The translations under genes were made by a program, and so were the position numbers. The notes under the pieces were generated by a model. It did no database searches, had not been told where the DNA came from, and worked only from the letters and a program-made list of their open reading frames with translations. Shown here piece by piece: positions 8,580-16,911 of a stretch of DNA of 64,000 nucleotides. Position 1 is the stretch's first letter. Every line of letters starts with the position of its first letter. The DNA comes from Thermoleophilaceae bacterium. GTDB taxonomy: Bacteria > Actinomycetota > Thermoleophilia > Solirubrobacterales > Thermoleophilaceae. The stretch lies in contig DASUWY010000001.1 of assembly GCA_036378175.1 (NCBI GenBank), positions 62,001-126,000 of the forward strand, read 5' to 3'.

Positions 8580-9536
8580 GTGGACGGGCCGATTGCCGTG
8601 AGCGTTGTGGTGGCGTCGCATGCGCGAGAGCTGCGGCTGCGGTGGCTGCTGAACGCGCTCGAGGAGCAGACGTTCGACGAGCCGTGGGAGCTCGTGATCG
8701 TGCACGACTACGACGTTCCCACGGCCGAGCGGGTGATCGAACGCCATCCGCTCGCGAAGCAGCGCCCGGTGCGGGCCATTGCGGGCAGCGGCGGGCCTGG
8801 GAAGCGTCGCAACGTCGGCTGGCGAGCGGCGCGCGGCGAGCTCATCGCGTTCATAGACGACGACTGCCGGGCTGAGTGCGACTGGCTGGAGCGCCTGATC
8901 GCCGCGGCCCGGGAGCACACCGGCCACGTGATCCAGGGCCGCACCCGGCCAGACCCGTTCGAGGCGGAGGTGCTGAAGGCGCCGCACGTGCGCACGCTCA
9001 ACATCGAGCCTGTGAACGCCTACCGCGAGACCTGCAACATCCTGTATCCGCGCGAGCTGCTCGAGAGGCTCGACGGCTTCGACGAGCGAGCGATCACGGG
9101 CGAGGATGTTGACCTCTCGCTGCGCGCCATCGCGGCCGGAGCACGAATCAGCGCCGCGCCCGACGCGGTGGCCTACCACGCGATCGAGTCGTTCACGCTC
9201 CCCGGAATTCTGCGCCAGAATCTGAAGTGGCGGCACCTGGCGTACCTCGTGAAGCAGCACCCAGAGCTGCGGGCGCAGTTTCCGCTGCACGTGTTCTGGG
9301 ACGAAGACCATCTGCTGGTGACCGCGGCCGCGGTGGGCCTGGCCGGCGCCAGGCGGCACCCGCTGCTGCTCGTGCTGGCCGCTCCCTACGTGCGCAAGGC
9401 ATCGCGACGGCGCGGCGGGCGGCGCCGCGACCGCGCGCTCGCACTGGCCGAGCTCCCGGGCCAGGCGGTCAGGCAGTTCGCTGAGGTGCTTGGCATGGCC
9501 GCGGGCAGCGTTCGCCACGGCACGCTGCTGCTGTGA
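8580..9536 (+). CDS. GT2 family glycosyltransferase
   Basis: A 318-residue GT-A enzyme. VSVVVASHARELRLRWLLN starts the nucleotide-binding domain, AFIDDDCRAECDWL near residue 91 has the metal-binding acidic run, and ITGEDVDLSLRA holds the likely catalytic acidic residues. AGGATAAGG (ending at 8569) is about 10 bases before the GTG at 8580, which is preferred over the TTG at 8571. The C-terminus has a hydrophobic stretch (LLVTAAAVGLAGARRHPLLL), probably a membrane-associated segment. Its stop overlaps the GTG of the following half-GT gene (GTGA). Confidence 0.85.
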   Translation: MDGPIAVSVVVASHARELRLRWLLNALEEQTFDEPWELVIVHDYDVPTAERVIERHPLAKQRPVRAIAGSGGPGKRRNVGWRAARGELIAFIDDDCRAECDWLERLIAAAREHTGHVIQGRTRPDPFEAEVLKAPHVRTLNIEPVNAYRETCNILYPRELLERLDGFDERAITGEDVDLSLRAIAAGARISAAPDAVAYHAIESFTLPGILRQNLKWRHLAYLVKQHPELRAQFPLHVFWDEDHLLVTAAAVGLAGARRHPLLLVLAAPYVRKASRRRGGRRRDRALALAELPGQAVRQFAEVLGMAAGSVRHGTLLL

Positions 9537-10036
9537 CCGCGCTGCGCGTCGCGCTCCTCGATCACGAGGCATCGCCGGCCGGGGACATCGCGGCGGCCCT
9601 GCGGGAGCGCGGACACCAAGCCGTCGTCCTCGGCGGCCGCGGCACAGCCCTCGACGACCTGCTCGCGCGACGCGGCTTCACGACTCCGCTCACCCACCTT
9701 CCCGTGGCGGTCCGCGAGCTCGCTCGCGGCGACCATGACGTCGCGCACGCATTCTCCCCGCAGGACGCCTACGCGGCGCTCCGCTGGCGCCGTGAGAGCG
9801 GCCGGCCGGTGGTGCTCAGCTGCACGGAGCCGATCGAGCGCGAACGGCTCGCCAACGGCCGCCTGAAGCTGCGATTCCTACGCGCCTCCCTGGAGCATGC
9901 CGACGCCGTGATCGTGCACGACGAGAAGGCTCGCGCCGCGGCGTGGCGCTGGCTCTCGATCGAGCCGGAGCTCATCCCGCTGGCCGACACGGCCGAGCTG
10001 GAGCGCGTCTACCGCCGCCTGATCGCTCAGACGTAG
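9533..10036 (+). CDS. Half-size GT-B protein: GT4 N-terminal domain only
   Basis: A 167-residue protein, translationally coupled (GTGA) to the upstream GT2. It begins LRVALLDHEASPAGDIAAAL and contains VAHAFSPQDAYAAL, GRPVVLSCTEPI and HADAVIVHDEKARA. This is the beta-strand order of the acceptor domain of GT4 enzymes up to the linker. It then jumps straight to an ELERVYRRL helix, which resembles the last helix of a complete GT4. The whole nucleotide-sugar-binding C-domain, including EX7E, is absent. It could be a decayed enzyme or a non-catalytic partner. No internal stop or frameshift is visible. It overlaps the convergent methyltransferase by 10 bp. Confidence 0.65.
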   Translation: MTALRVALLDHEASPAGDIAAALRERGHQAVVLGGRGTALDDLLARRGFTTPLTHLPVAVRELARGDHDVAHAFSPQDAYAALRWRRESGRPVVLSCTEPIERERLANGRLKLRFLRASLEHADAVIVHDEKARAAAWRWLSIEPELIPLADTAELERVYRRLIAQT

Positions 10037-10758
10037 GCGCGCACAGCGCCGCGCAGGCCGCGCCAGGAGTTGCGCTCGCGGAAAGGCAGCTCGAACGGCT
10101 CTGCCTCCTCCACGCGGGCAAAACCCGCGGCCTTCACGATCCGCACGAGCCCCGCCATGTTCGTGACCCACCACTCGAAGTTGTCGATCCCGTCGAGCTC
10201 CGCCATCGCGCGCTTCTCATAGAGGCGGAAGCGCTTGATCACGTTCACGATCACCGCGCTGCCGGTGCACACGCTGCGGATGTTCTCGATCGGGGTGATC
10301 GGATCCTTCACGTGGAGCAGCAGGTCGCCGCAGAAGACGAAGTCGAACGTGCCGAGCTCGGGGCTCAGGTCGTAGGCGGACATCAGCACGCGCTCCACAT
10401 TCGAGCCGAGTGCCTGCTTGGCGAGTGCGAAGCGCTCCGCCTTGGTCTCGTCGAGCTCCTTGTCGTGGTGAGCGCGCAGCGACGCCGGCCAGTCCAGGTC
10501 GTTGGGATTCTCGAGGTCGAGGGCGGTGACGGACGCCGCGCCGCGCCGTTCCATCTCGAACGCCCAGTAACCGTCCATCGTGGCGACGTCGAGGCAACGC
10601 ATCCCGCTCAGGTCCTCTGGCAGCGGGTAGTGGTGCAGTACCGGCCGGTGGTCGAACATGCCCGGCGTCTCAACGCCGTTTCCGAGCTCGAGCGTGTGGT
10701 ACCAGCGGTAGCGATTGACCTCGGCCTGCAGGTCGGGAGTGGAGTCGGCGATCGTCAT
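10027..10758 (-). CDS. Class I SAM methyltransferase, CmoB/DUF1698-like
   Basis: A 243-residue protein with GMRCLDVATMDGYWAFEMER as motif I near residues 52-70. It also has the ALDLENPNDLDWP segment and FDFVFCGDLLLHVKDPI as motif IV. This layout is shared by methyltransferases annotated as CmoB-like or DUF1698, many of which lie in glycan clusters and do not act on tRNA. The carboxyl half has the aromatic stretch NFEWWVTNMAGL. It is convergent with the half-GT gene and divergent from the GT2 at 10835. The probable target is a sugar or a lipid-linked glycan. Confidence 0.75.
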   Translation of the reverse strand: MTIADSTPDLQAEVNRYRWYHTLELGNGVETPGMFDHRPVLHHYPLPEDLSGMRCLDVATMDGYWAFEMERRGAASVTALDLENPNDLDWPASLRAHHDKELDETKAERFALAKQALGSNVERVLMSAYDLSPELGTFDFVFCGDLLLHVKDPITPIENIRSVCTGSAVIVNVIKRFRLYEKRAMAELDGIDNFEWWVTNMAGLVRIVKAAGFARVEEAEPFELPFRERNSWRGLRGAVRAYV

Positions 10759-10834
10759 GGCGCGCGATCGTAGCTACTGGCGCATCGCCGCGAGCCACCT
10801 CCCTATGCTGCCGCGCGTGCTCGAGGCGCAGGGG

Positions 10835-11887
10835 ATGAGCAGGAACGGCAACGCCGCCGCGGCCGGCGAGTGGCCCACGGTCACGATCGTCTTCCTCGCC
10901 TACAACCGACGCGAGGAGCTGCGCGAGAGCCTCCAGCGCATGCTGTTCGAGTCGGACTACGAGCGCGAGCGCGTGGACGTGATCGTCGTGGACAACGCTT
11001 CAACGGACGGCACGGCGGAGATGCTGCGCGAGGAGTTCCCGCAGGTTCAGCTCATCGTCCGTGACAGGAACAACGGTGTGAGCGGCTGGAACGACGGGCT
11101 CGCCCGGGCCCGGGGTGAATGGGTGCTGCTGCTCGACGACGACTGCTACCTCTCGGCGGACGGACTGAGCAGAGCGGTCCGCGCGGGGGAGGCCGAACAG
11201 GTGGAGCTCGTCTCGTTCAAGGTGGTGAGTACCGAGAAGCCGGAATGGGTGTTCAGCGAGAAGTACCGCACCGGCCTGTTCAGCTTCTGGGGTTGCGCGG
11301 TGCTGATGCGACGGGAGGTGATCAAAGCTCTCGGCGGCTACGACCCGGAGATCTTCGTGTGGGCGAACGAGCTGGAGTTCCTGCTGCGCTTCTACGACCG
11401 CGGCTTCAAGCACCTGCACTGCCCGCAGATCGTCGCGCACCACATGAAGGACCCGGGCGACGGCAGCGGCTTCGACGTGCGCTCGTACGGGATCAACTCA
11501 CGGCACTTCGCCTACATCGCCGGCAAGCTGTTCCGCCCGCGCGACGCCTTTGAGGCCTTCATTGCCCTGCTGGCGCGCAACGTCAGGGACGGGCTGCGCA
11601 GGGATCGCGGTGCGTTCACCGTCCTGCCGGGCACCGTGCGGGGCTTCGCTCACGGGCTCCGGCATCGCGAGCCGCTACGCAAGCCGGAGCTGTCCCGCTT
11701 CTACCGGCGGAACTTCGAGAGCTTCGCGAGCCCGTGGTGGCTGTCGAGGCCTCTGCCTGAGCTCGTGCGAGCGCTGCCGCGCGAGCTGTTCAGCGGGCGG
11801 CCCGAGAATGTCGGACGGCGCGATGAGTTCTTCGATGAGCGCGGGCCGCTCTACACGGCCGACCGGCCCGAGACGCTGCAGTTCTAG
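10835..11887 (+). CDS. GT2 family glycosyltransferase
   Basis: A 350-residue GT-A enzyme. PTVTIVFLAYNRREELRESL starts the fold, VIVVDNASTDGTAEML follows, LLLDDDCYLS near residue 100 is the metal site, and IFVWANELEFLLRFYDRGF is the catalytic-side acidic region. ATG 10835 has a weak GAGG-like ribosome site 10 bases upstream. ATGs at 10757 and 10805 are in frame, but the first overlaps the divergent gene. The C-terminal 80 residues are basic and unassigned. Its TAG stop sits inside a CTAG palindrome that would also stop a shifted frame of the convergent gene. Confidence 0.83.
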   Translation: MSRNGNAAAAGEWPTVTIVFLAYNRREELRESLQRMLFESDYERERVDVIVVDNASTDGTAEMLREEFPQVQLIVRDRNNGVSGWNDGLARARGEWVLLLDDDCYLSADGLSRAVRAGEAEQVELVSFKVVSTEKPEWVFSEKYRTGLFSFWGCAVLMRREVIKALGGYDPEIFVWANELEFLLRFYDRGFKHLHCPQIVAHHMKDPGDGSGFDVRSYGINSRHFAYIAGKLFRPRDAFEAFIALLARNVRDGLRRDRGAFTVLPGTVRGFAHGLRHREPLRKPELSRFYRRNFESFASPWWLSRPLPELVRALPRELFSGRPENVGRRDEFFDERGPLYTADRPETLQF

Positions 11888-13043
11888 GCCGGTGCGGCTT
11901 CCGCTGTGACCGGCGGCACGGCGCCTGCGGCTTCTTCTTGGGGAGCTTGGGCGTGACGATCCCCGCGGGTGCGGGCGCCGTGACGGCCGGCGGTGCGAGC
12001 ACCGGCGGCGAGGATGCGACCGGTGGCGGCGCGAGCTTCGCGTTCCAGCTCTTCATCACCTGCTCCGCCGGCTTGTACGTCGGCGTGTAATCGCTGTTCG
12101 ACCCGTCGGGTGGGAGCGCGGCCGGCCAGCTCCACCAGTAGAGGCCGGCGAACCACGGGTACGCGGCGAGCGCTTGGTAAGCCGCCTGGTAGGCGTTGGA
12201 CTGTTCGCTCAGGTCGATGGCGCCCGTGGTGTCCCACCAGTTGGGATGCATCGCCGCCCCGGGAGTCGAGCGGTAGCCGATCTCAGTGAGCAGCACGGGC
12301 TTGCCCTGCGTGAGCGCGACCTGCCGGAGGGCGGCAACCCGCCCCTTCGTGGTCCAGGCCGACACGAGGCTGTCGACGGTGGGATCCGGGGCACTGGCAA
12401 GGCTCCAGTAGGCGTCCACGCCGACGTAGTCGAGCTGCTTCCAGAACTGGATCTGGTTGAACTCATCGAAGTTGGCGGCATAGGTGAGCTTTCCGCTGAA
12501 GCGCTCGCGAACGCCGGCGATGAGCTGCTGCCAGCGCGCGGTGTGGGCCGCCCCCGACATGCTCTGGAACTCGGTGCCCACCACGAGCATCGACGCGCCG
12601 CCCTCCCTCGCCAGGTCGGCGTAGTGGTCCGTGGTCGCCTCCAAGCTGTCGAACCAGGCGGCGGGATCCGATGGCGTGATCCAGCCTCTCCAGACCCCCG
12701 TGAGCACGTCGATCTGGGGCTTCAAGGTCACCGCGAGCCCGAGCGAGCGGGCGGTATGCATGGCGTGCAGGACGGAGGCATCCGTGGGGGTCCTGGGGGT
12801 GGCGACGATCGAGTTGGACGACCTGTCCGCCATGTAGCGGGTCACCACGATCTCGACGTCCGAGTTGCCATCGCCGGCCAGACGCGCGAGCGAGGCGTCG
12901 GAGGCGGGCGTGCCATAGCTGGTTGCCGCGTAGGTGGTGAAGGCCACCCCGCGTTGCCACTCGGCGCGGGCGTGCGCGGGAACAGCCAGCGCGACCGCTG
13001 CCGCGCCGGCGACCATCCCCGCAAATACGCGATGCAAATCCAT
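11790..13043 (-). CDS. Secreted GH113-like glycoside hydrolase (beta-mannanase family), possible 3' frameshift
   Basis: It starts at ATG 13041-13043 with the signal peptide VFAGMVAGAAAVALAVPAHA. A TIM-barrel domain follows, in which MLVVGTEFQSM supplies the acid/base Glu and KPVLLTEIGYRS the nucleophile Glu, as in GH113 mannanases. The reading frame continues to a stop at 11790, overlapping the convergent GT2 gene by 98 bp, and its last 45 residues become an Arg-rich, low-quality tail. A one-base shift near 11920 would instead give a Pro/Ala tail ending at 11884, exactly at the CTAG shared with the GT2 stop. The mature domain acts outside the cell, perhaps in trimming or releasing the polymer. 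Confidence 0.75.
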   Translation of the reverse strand: MDLHRVFAGMVAGAAAVALAVPAHARAEWQRGVAFTTYAATSYGTPASDASLARLAGDGNSDVEIVVTRYMADRSSNSIVATPRTPTDASVLHAMHTARSLGLAVTLKPQIDVLTGVWRGWITPSDPAAWFDSLEATTDHYADLAREGGASMLVVGTEFQSMSGAAHTARWQQLIAGVRERFSGKLTYAANFDEFNQIQFWKQLDYVGVDAYWSLASAPDPTVDSLVSAWTTKGRVAALRQVALTQGKPVLLTEIGYRSTPGAAMHPNWWDTTGAIDLSEQSNAYQAAYQALAAYPWFAGLYWWSWPAALPPDGSNSDYTPTYKPAEQVMKSWNAKLAPPPVASSPPVLAPPAVTAPAPAGIVTPKLPKKKPQAPCRRSQRKPHRPRTAASRAGRPCRAARAHRRTHRAVRHSRAAR

Positions 13044-13121
13044 GGGCCTCCTGCCCGTCCTGACACGACCGCCGCCATCCTGGCGGCCTACCACTGAAGC
13101 TCGGTAATCGGCCGGGAATCT

Positions 13122-13934
13122 TTAGGTCGCATGCGTAGGGAGGCCGTTCCGTCCACGCCACTTGCCCGCGAGCTTCGCGGCCCGGCGCCACCCGATCCGG
13201 GCACGGAGATGCGACGGATAACGATCCAGCTCAGTCCACCACTCGTGGAGCAGGTCGGCGAGGCCGTACGGCTCGAGATCCAGGTACATGGCGAAACCGC
13301 GCCACACATGGCGGGCCCGGGCGTAGGTACGCAGCGGACCCTCGTCGCGGTGGGAGTGCTCGGTGGCCAAACGCGGGTCCACCACCACGAGATAGCCCTC
13401 CTGCAGCCAGTGCCAGGCCCACTCCTTGTCCTCGGTGGCGGGCATGTCCTCGCGGAAGGGCCGCTCCCGCCAGAGCTCTTTCCGGAACGCACCGGCTGAA
13501 TTCGAGTAGCCCCAGAGCGGGTAGCGGCGCGCGAGCTCGAGATCCTGCACGAGCGCGCCCGCCAGCGGCCTGCCGTCCGGCCCGGGCTGGTAACCGCATG
13601 CGCAGGCCACCCGTGGATCGGCGAACGGCTGCACGAGTTGCTCGAGCCAGTGCTCGTCGAACGGCGGCGCATGCGCGGACAGGGCGACGAGGAGTGGCGC
13701 GGTGGCGCCCTCGCAGCCGATGTTGAGCGCGCCCCCGTAGGTGAAGGACTCCGCAGGAATCTCGATCAGGCGCACTCCGTGGGCGCGGGCAATGTCCACG
13801 GTTCCGTCCGTCGAGCCCGAGTCCACCACCACGACCTCCGCTTGGTCGGCCAGCGTCTGCTGCGCGAGCCGCGTGAGCGTGGTGCCGATCTTCGCGGCCT
13901 CGTTCTTTGCGCGGATGACGATGTGTACCTGCAT
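13122..13934 (-). CDS. GT2 family glycosyltransferase, rhamnosyltransferase-like
   Basis: A 270-residue GT-A protein. VHIVIRAKNEAAKIGTTL begins the fold and EVVVVDSGSTDGTVDIARAH is the nucleotide-binding loop. LLVALSAHAPPFDEHWL replaces the usual DXD region in the way seen in RfbF/WsaE-like rhamnosyltransferases. NSAGAFRKELW and PATEDKEWAWHWLQEGY carry the probable catalytic acidic residues. It is a single gene on the minus strand, convergent to nothing and divergent from the initiating glycosylphosphotransferase across 147 bp, where I see no distinct motif. Confidence 0.83.
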   Translation of the reverse strand: MQVHIVIRAKNEAAKIGTTLTRLAQQTLADQAEVVVVDSGSTDGTVDIARAHGVRLIEIPAESFTYGGALNIGCEGATAPLLVALSAHAPPFDEHWLEQLVQPFADPRVACACGYQPGPDGRPLAGALVQDLELARRYPLWGYSNSAGAFRKELWRERPFREDMPATEDKEWAWHWLQEGYLVVVDPRLATEHSHRDEGPLRTYARARHVWRGFAMYLDLEPYGLADLLHEWWTELDRYPSHLRARIGWRRAAKLAGKWRGRNGLPTHAT

Positions 13935-14081
13935 GCCAGGAAGCGACTACCGGCGCATTGCCGCGGCGGGTGGTGCAAACTACCGCCGTCGTCTACCGGC
14001 CGTCGCAGGGGCGGCCGGGGTCGAGGGGCAGGCAGGGTCTCGGCAGTCGCTGGCCGGGAGAGGAGACAGGGGCAGCAGCGA

Positions 14082-15623
14082 ATGAGCGTACGGGAGGCGC
14101 AAGCGGTCGATCCCGCCATCGGTGGGCTGGACGCACATGAGTCGCCGGCGCGCGCCGACACCCGGCGCCGCCGCTTCTCCGCGCTCTTCGGTCGCGCCAC
14201 CGAGCTGGGCGCATTCCGCGAAGGCGAGCTTTCGCGCGCGGTGCTCGATCGTGACACGCGCTTTCGGCGGGGCCTCGCGGCCGCGGACGTGGTGGCGGTG
14301 CTGGTGGCCGCAGCGCCGATCCTCGCGGCTCACGGCGCCGCGCCAAGGCCGGCGGCCGTGCTCCTGCTTCCGCTGCTCGTGGCCAGCGCCAAGGTGGCCG
14401 GGCTCTACGACCGCGACGAGAACCTGCTCAGCAAGACCACGATCGACGAACTTCCGTCGCTCTTCCACGTGGTGACGGTGTTCACGGTGATCTTCTGGCT
14501 GTTCGAGCCGGTGCTCGTGACCAAGACCGTCGGGCGGCCGTCCGTCGCCATCCTGTGGCTGGCGCTCTTCGCCTTCGCCGCGCTGGGCCGGGCGGGCGCC
14601 AGGCGGATTGCGCTGCGGCGCACCCCCGTCGAGAGGTGCCTCGTGCTCGGCGAGCATGCCACGGCGGCGAAGCTGGCGGCCAAGCTCTCCACGAGCCGGC
14701 TCGCCCGCGCCCAGGTGGTGGGCTACGTGCCGCTTGCCGGCGGGCGCCTGTGGACGAACGAGCAGCCTCCGCACGGCGGGCTGCCACGCCTTGGAAGCGT
14801 CAGCAATCTCCCGGTCGCACTCTGGGAACACCGCATCGACAGGGTGCTCATCGACTCGAGCACAACGCCGACGGGCGACCGCATCCTCGACAAGATCCGC
14901 CTCATCAAGTCCGTGGGGGTGAAGGTCTCGCTGCTCCCGCGGCTCCTCGAGGTGGTGGGGTGGTCGGTGGCCCTCGACGAGGTGGAGGGCCTTCCGCTGA
15001 TGGGCGTGCGCGGATACGGACTCACGAAGTCCTCGCGCTTCCTCAAGCGCGCCCTCGACGTGGCGGGCGCGCTCGGCGCCCTCACCGTCTTCGCGCCGCT
15101 GCTCGTGGTGATCGGCCTGGCCGTGAGGCTCACGTCCAGCGGGCCGGTGCTCTTCCGACAGCGGCGGGTGGGCAGGGGCGGGCGCACGTTCGACCTCCTC
15201 AAGTTCCGGACGATGTACGCGGACGCCGAGGAGCGCAAGCACGACCTTCTGTCGCTCAACGAGGCGGACGGCCTCTTCAAGATCGCGGACGACCCGCGGA
15301 TCACGCCGCTTGGGCGATTGCTCCGCCGCTGCTCCCTCGACGAGCTGCCGCAGCTCATCAACGTGCTGCGAGGCGAGATGAGCCTGGTGGGACCGCGGCC
15401 GCTGGTGGTGGAGGAGGACAGCCGCATTCAGGGCTGGCTGCGCCGAAGGCTGGACGTCACGCCGGGGATGACCGGCATCTGGCAGGTGCTGGGCTCAGCG
15501 CGTGTCCCGCTGCACGAGATGGTGAAGCTGGACTACCTCTACCGGGCCAACTGGTCGCTCTGGCTCGACATCAAGATCCTGATCAGGACGGTGCCGTTTG
15601 TCATCGCGCGACGTGGACTCTGA
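14082..15623 (+). CDS. Undecaprenyl-phosphate glycosylphosphotransferase (chain initiation)
   Basis: A 513-residue polytopic enzyme of the polyisoprenyl-phosphate hexose-1-phosphate transferase family (WcaJ/CpsE/EpsL). The N-terminus carries about four membrane helices, a CoA-binding-like domain lies in the middle (VERCLVLGEH), and the catalytic domain starts near residue 323. Its hallmarks are KRALDVAGALGAL, VGRGGRTFDLLKFRTM with the catalytic acidic/Arg motif, and CSLDELPQLINVLRGEMSLV followed by GPRP. It loads the first sugar phosphate onto undecaprenyl phosphate in the inner membrane. ATG 14082 is preferred, since the upstream open frame is a shadow. It heads the plus-strand run to 22568 with overlapping genes. 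Confidence 0.92.
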   Translation: MSVREAQAVDPAIGGLDAHESPARADTRRRRFSALFGRATELGAFREGELSRAVLDRDTRFRRGLAAADVVAVLVAAAPILAAHGAAPRPAAVLLLPLLVASAKVAGLYDRDENLLSKTTIDELPSLFHVVTVFTVIFWLFEPVLVTKTVGRPSVAILWLALFAFAALGRAGARRIALRRTPVERCLVLGEHATAAKLAAKLSTSRLARAQVVGYVPLAGGRLWTNEQPPHGGLPRLGSVSNLPVALWEHRIDRVLIDSSTTPTGDRILDKIRLIKSVGVKVSLLPRLLEVVGWSVALDEVEGLPLMGVRGYGLTKSSRFLKRALDVAGALGALTVFAPLLVVIGLAVRLTSSGPVLFRQRRVGRGGRTFDLLKFRTMYADAEERKHDLLSLNEADGLFKIADDPRITPLGRLLRRCSLDELPQLINVLRGEMSLVGPRPLVVEEDSRIQGWLRRRLDVTPGMTGIWQVLGSARVPLHEMVKLDYLYRANWSLWLDIKILIRTVPFVIARRGL

Positions 15624-16911
15624 ACCGCAGAGGCTCGCGTTCGGCTGCAGCCGCTATCCCGCGGTGTCGCACGCGTTCGTGGTCCGCGAGGCGCGGGCGC
15701 TGCGGGCCCGGGGCGTGGACGTTCACACCTTCAGCGTGCGCTGTCCCGCCGACGGTGAGCTCCTCTCGGGCGTGGACCGGGAGGAGCATTCCCGCACCTT
15801 CTCGATCCTGCCGCCCCGGCCGCTCAGGCTCGTGGCCGCGCATCTTCGGGCCGCGTTCAGCGCCCCGCTGCGCTACCTGGCGACGCTCTTCCTGTCCCTG
15901 CGGCTGAGCACCGGCGGCCCGCGCTCGACGTTGTGGCGTGCCTTCTACTTCGCCGAGGCGATCGTGCTGTGGGACGAGTGCCGCCGGCGTGGTGTGCGCC
16001 GCCTCCACGTCCATTTTCCAAATGTGGCTGCAGACGTGGCGATGCTCGCGGCGAGCTTCGGGGGCCCGGCCTGGTCGTGGAGCTTCACCATGCACAGCTG
16101 CAACCAGCTGCTGGACGAGTCCCGGCTACGGCTCGCAGAGAAGATCCGCAGCGCCGCATTCGTGGTGTGCACCAGCGACTTCGTGCGCGCCCAGATGATG
16201 CAGCTCGTACCGCTCGGGGAGTGGCCGAAGCTCCGGGTGGTGCGCGTGGGGCTGGACCCGGATGCGTTTCACCCGCCGGGCACTCGTGCCGGCGCCGGGC
16301 CACTGCGGCTGCTCACAGTCGCTCAGCTCGTGAGGCGGAAGGGACACGCGGTCCTCCTCGAGGCACTCGCCCTTCTGCGCGCACAGGGGGTGGACGTGAC
16401 TGCCACGTTCGTGGGGGATGGACCCGAGCGCGAATCGCTCGAGCGTCTGGCCGCCCACCTGCGGCTCGACGTCCGCTTCGCCGGAGCGGTGGGCCAGGGA
16501 GAGCTCGGCGTCTACTACGCCGACGCCCAGCTCTTCTGTCTTCCCACCTTCGCCGAGGGCCTGCCCGTGGTGTTGATGGAGGCGATGGCCAGCGGGCTCC
16601 CTGTGGTGAGCACCTCGGTGATGGGGGTGCCGGAGCTCGTGGAGGACGGTGAGAGCGGCCTGCTCGTGAGTCCCGGCCGCAAGGACCAGCTCGCGGACGC
16701 CATCGCCCGGCTCGCGTCGGCGCCCGAGCTTCGCGAGCGCATGGGCTCGGCGGGCAGGCGAGCGGTGGTGGAAGAGCTCGGCCTCGACCACGCAACCGAC
16801 TCTCTCATCGAGCTGCTGTGGGGGCACTCCGACGACCGGGCGAGCGACGGCGCGGGGGCGGGGCGCCGCGTTCCTGAGGCGGCGATGGCGAAGGCGGGGG
16901 CGGCGGGATGA
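15613..16911 (+). CDS. GT4 family glycosyltransferase (WcaL/ExoL-like)
   Basis: A 432-residue GT-B enzyme. It starts LAFGCSRYPAVSHAFVVREA, the hallmark of exopolysaccharide GT4 enzymes such as WcaL. VRRLHVHFPNVAADVAMLAA and FTMHSCNQLLDESRL lie in the acceptor domain, and LLTVAQLVRRKGHAVLLEAL opens the donor domain. LPTFAEGLPVVLMEAMASG contains EX7E near residues 314-322. GTG 15613 is the likely start, TTG 15598 an alternative; both overlap the end of the initiating transferase, so translation is coupled. It adds a sugar early in repeat-unit assembly. Confidence 0.88.
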   Translation: MDSEPQRLAFGCSRYPAVSHAFVVREARALRARGVDVHTFSVRCPADGELLSGVDREEHSRTFSILPPRPLRLVAAHLRAAFSAPLRYLATLFLSLRLSTGGPRSTLWRAFYFAEAIVLWDECRRRGVRRLHVHFPNVAADVAMLAASFGGPAWSWSFTMHSCNQLLDESRLRLAEKIRSAAFVVCTSDFVRAQMMQLVPLGEWPKLRVVRVGLDPDAFHPPGTRAGAGPLRLLTVAQLVRRKGHAVLLEALALLRAQGVDVTATFVGDGPERESLERLAAHLRLDVRFAGAVGQGELGVYYADAQLFCLPTFAEGLPVVLMEAMASGLPVVSTSVMGVPELVEDGESGLLVSPGRKDQLADAIARLASAPELRERMGSAGRRAVVEELGLDHATDSLIELLWGHSDDRASDGAGAGRRVPEAAMAKAGAAG

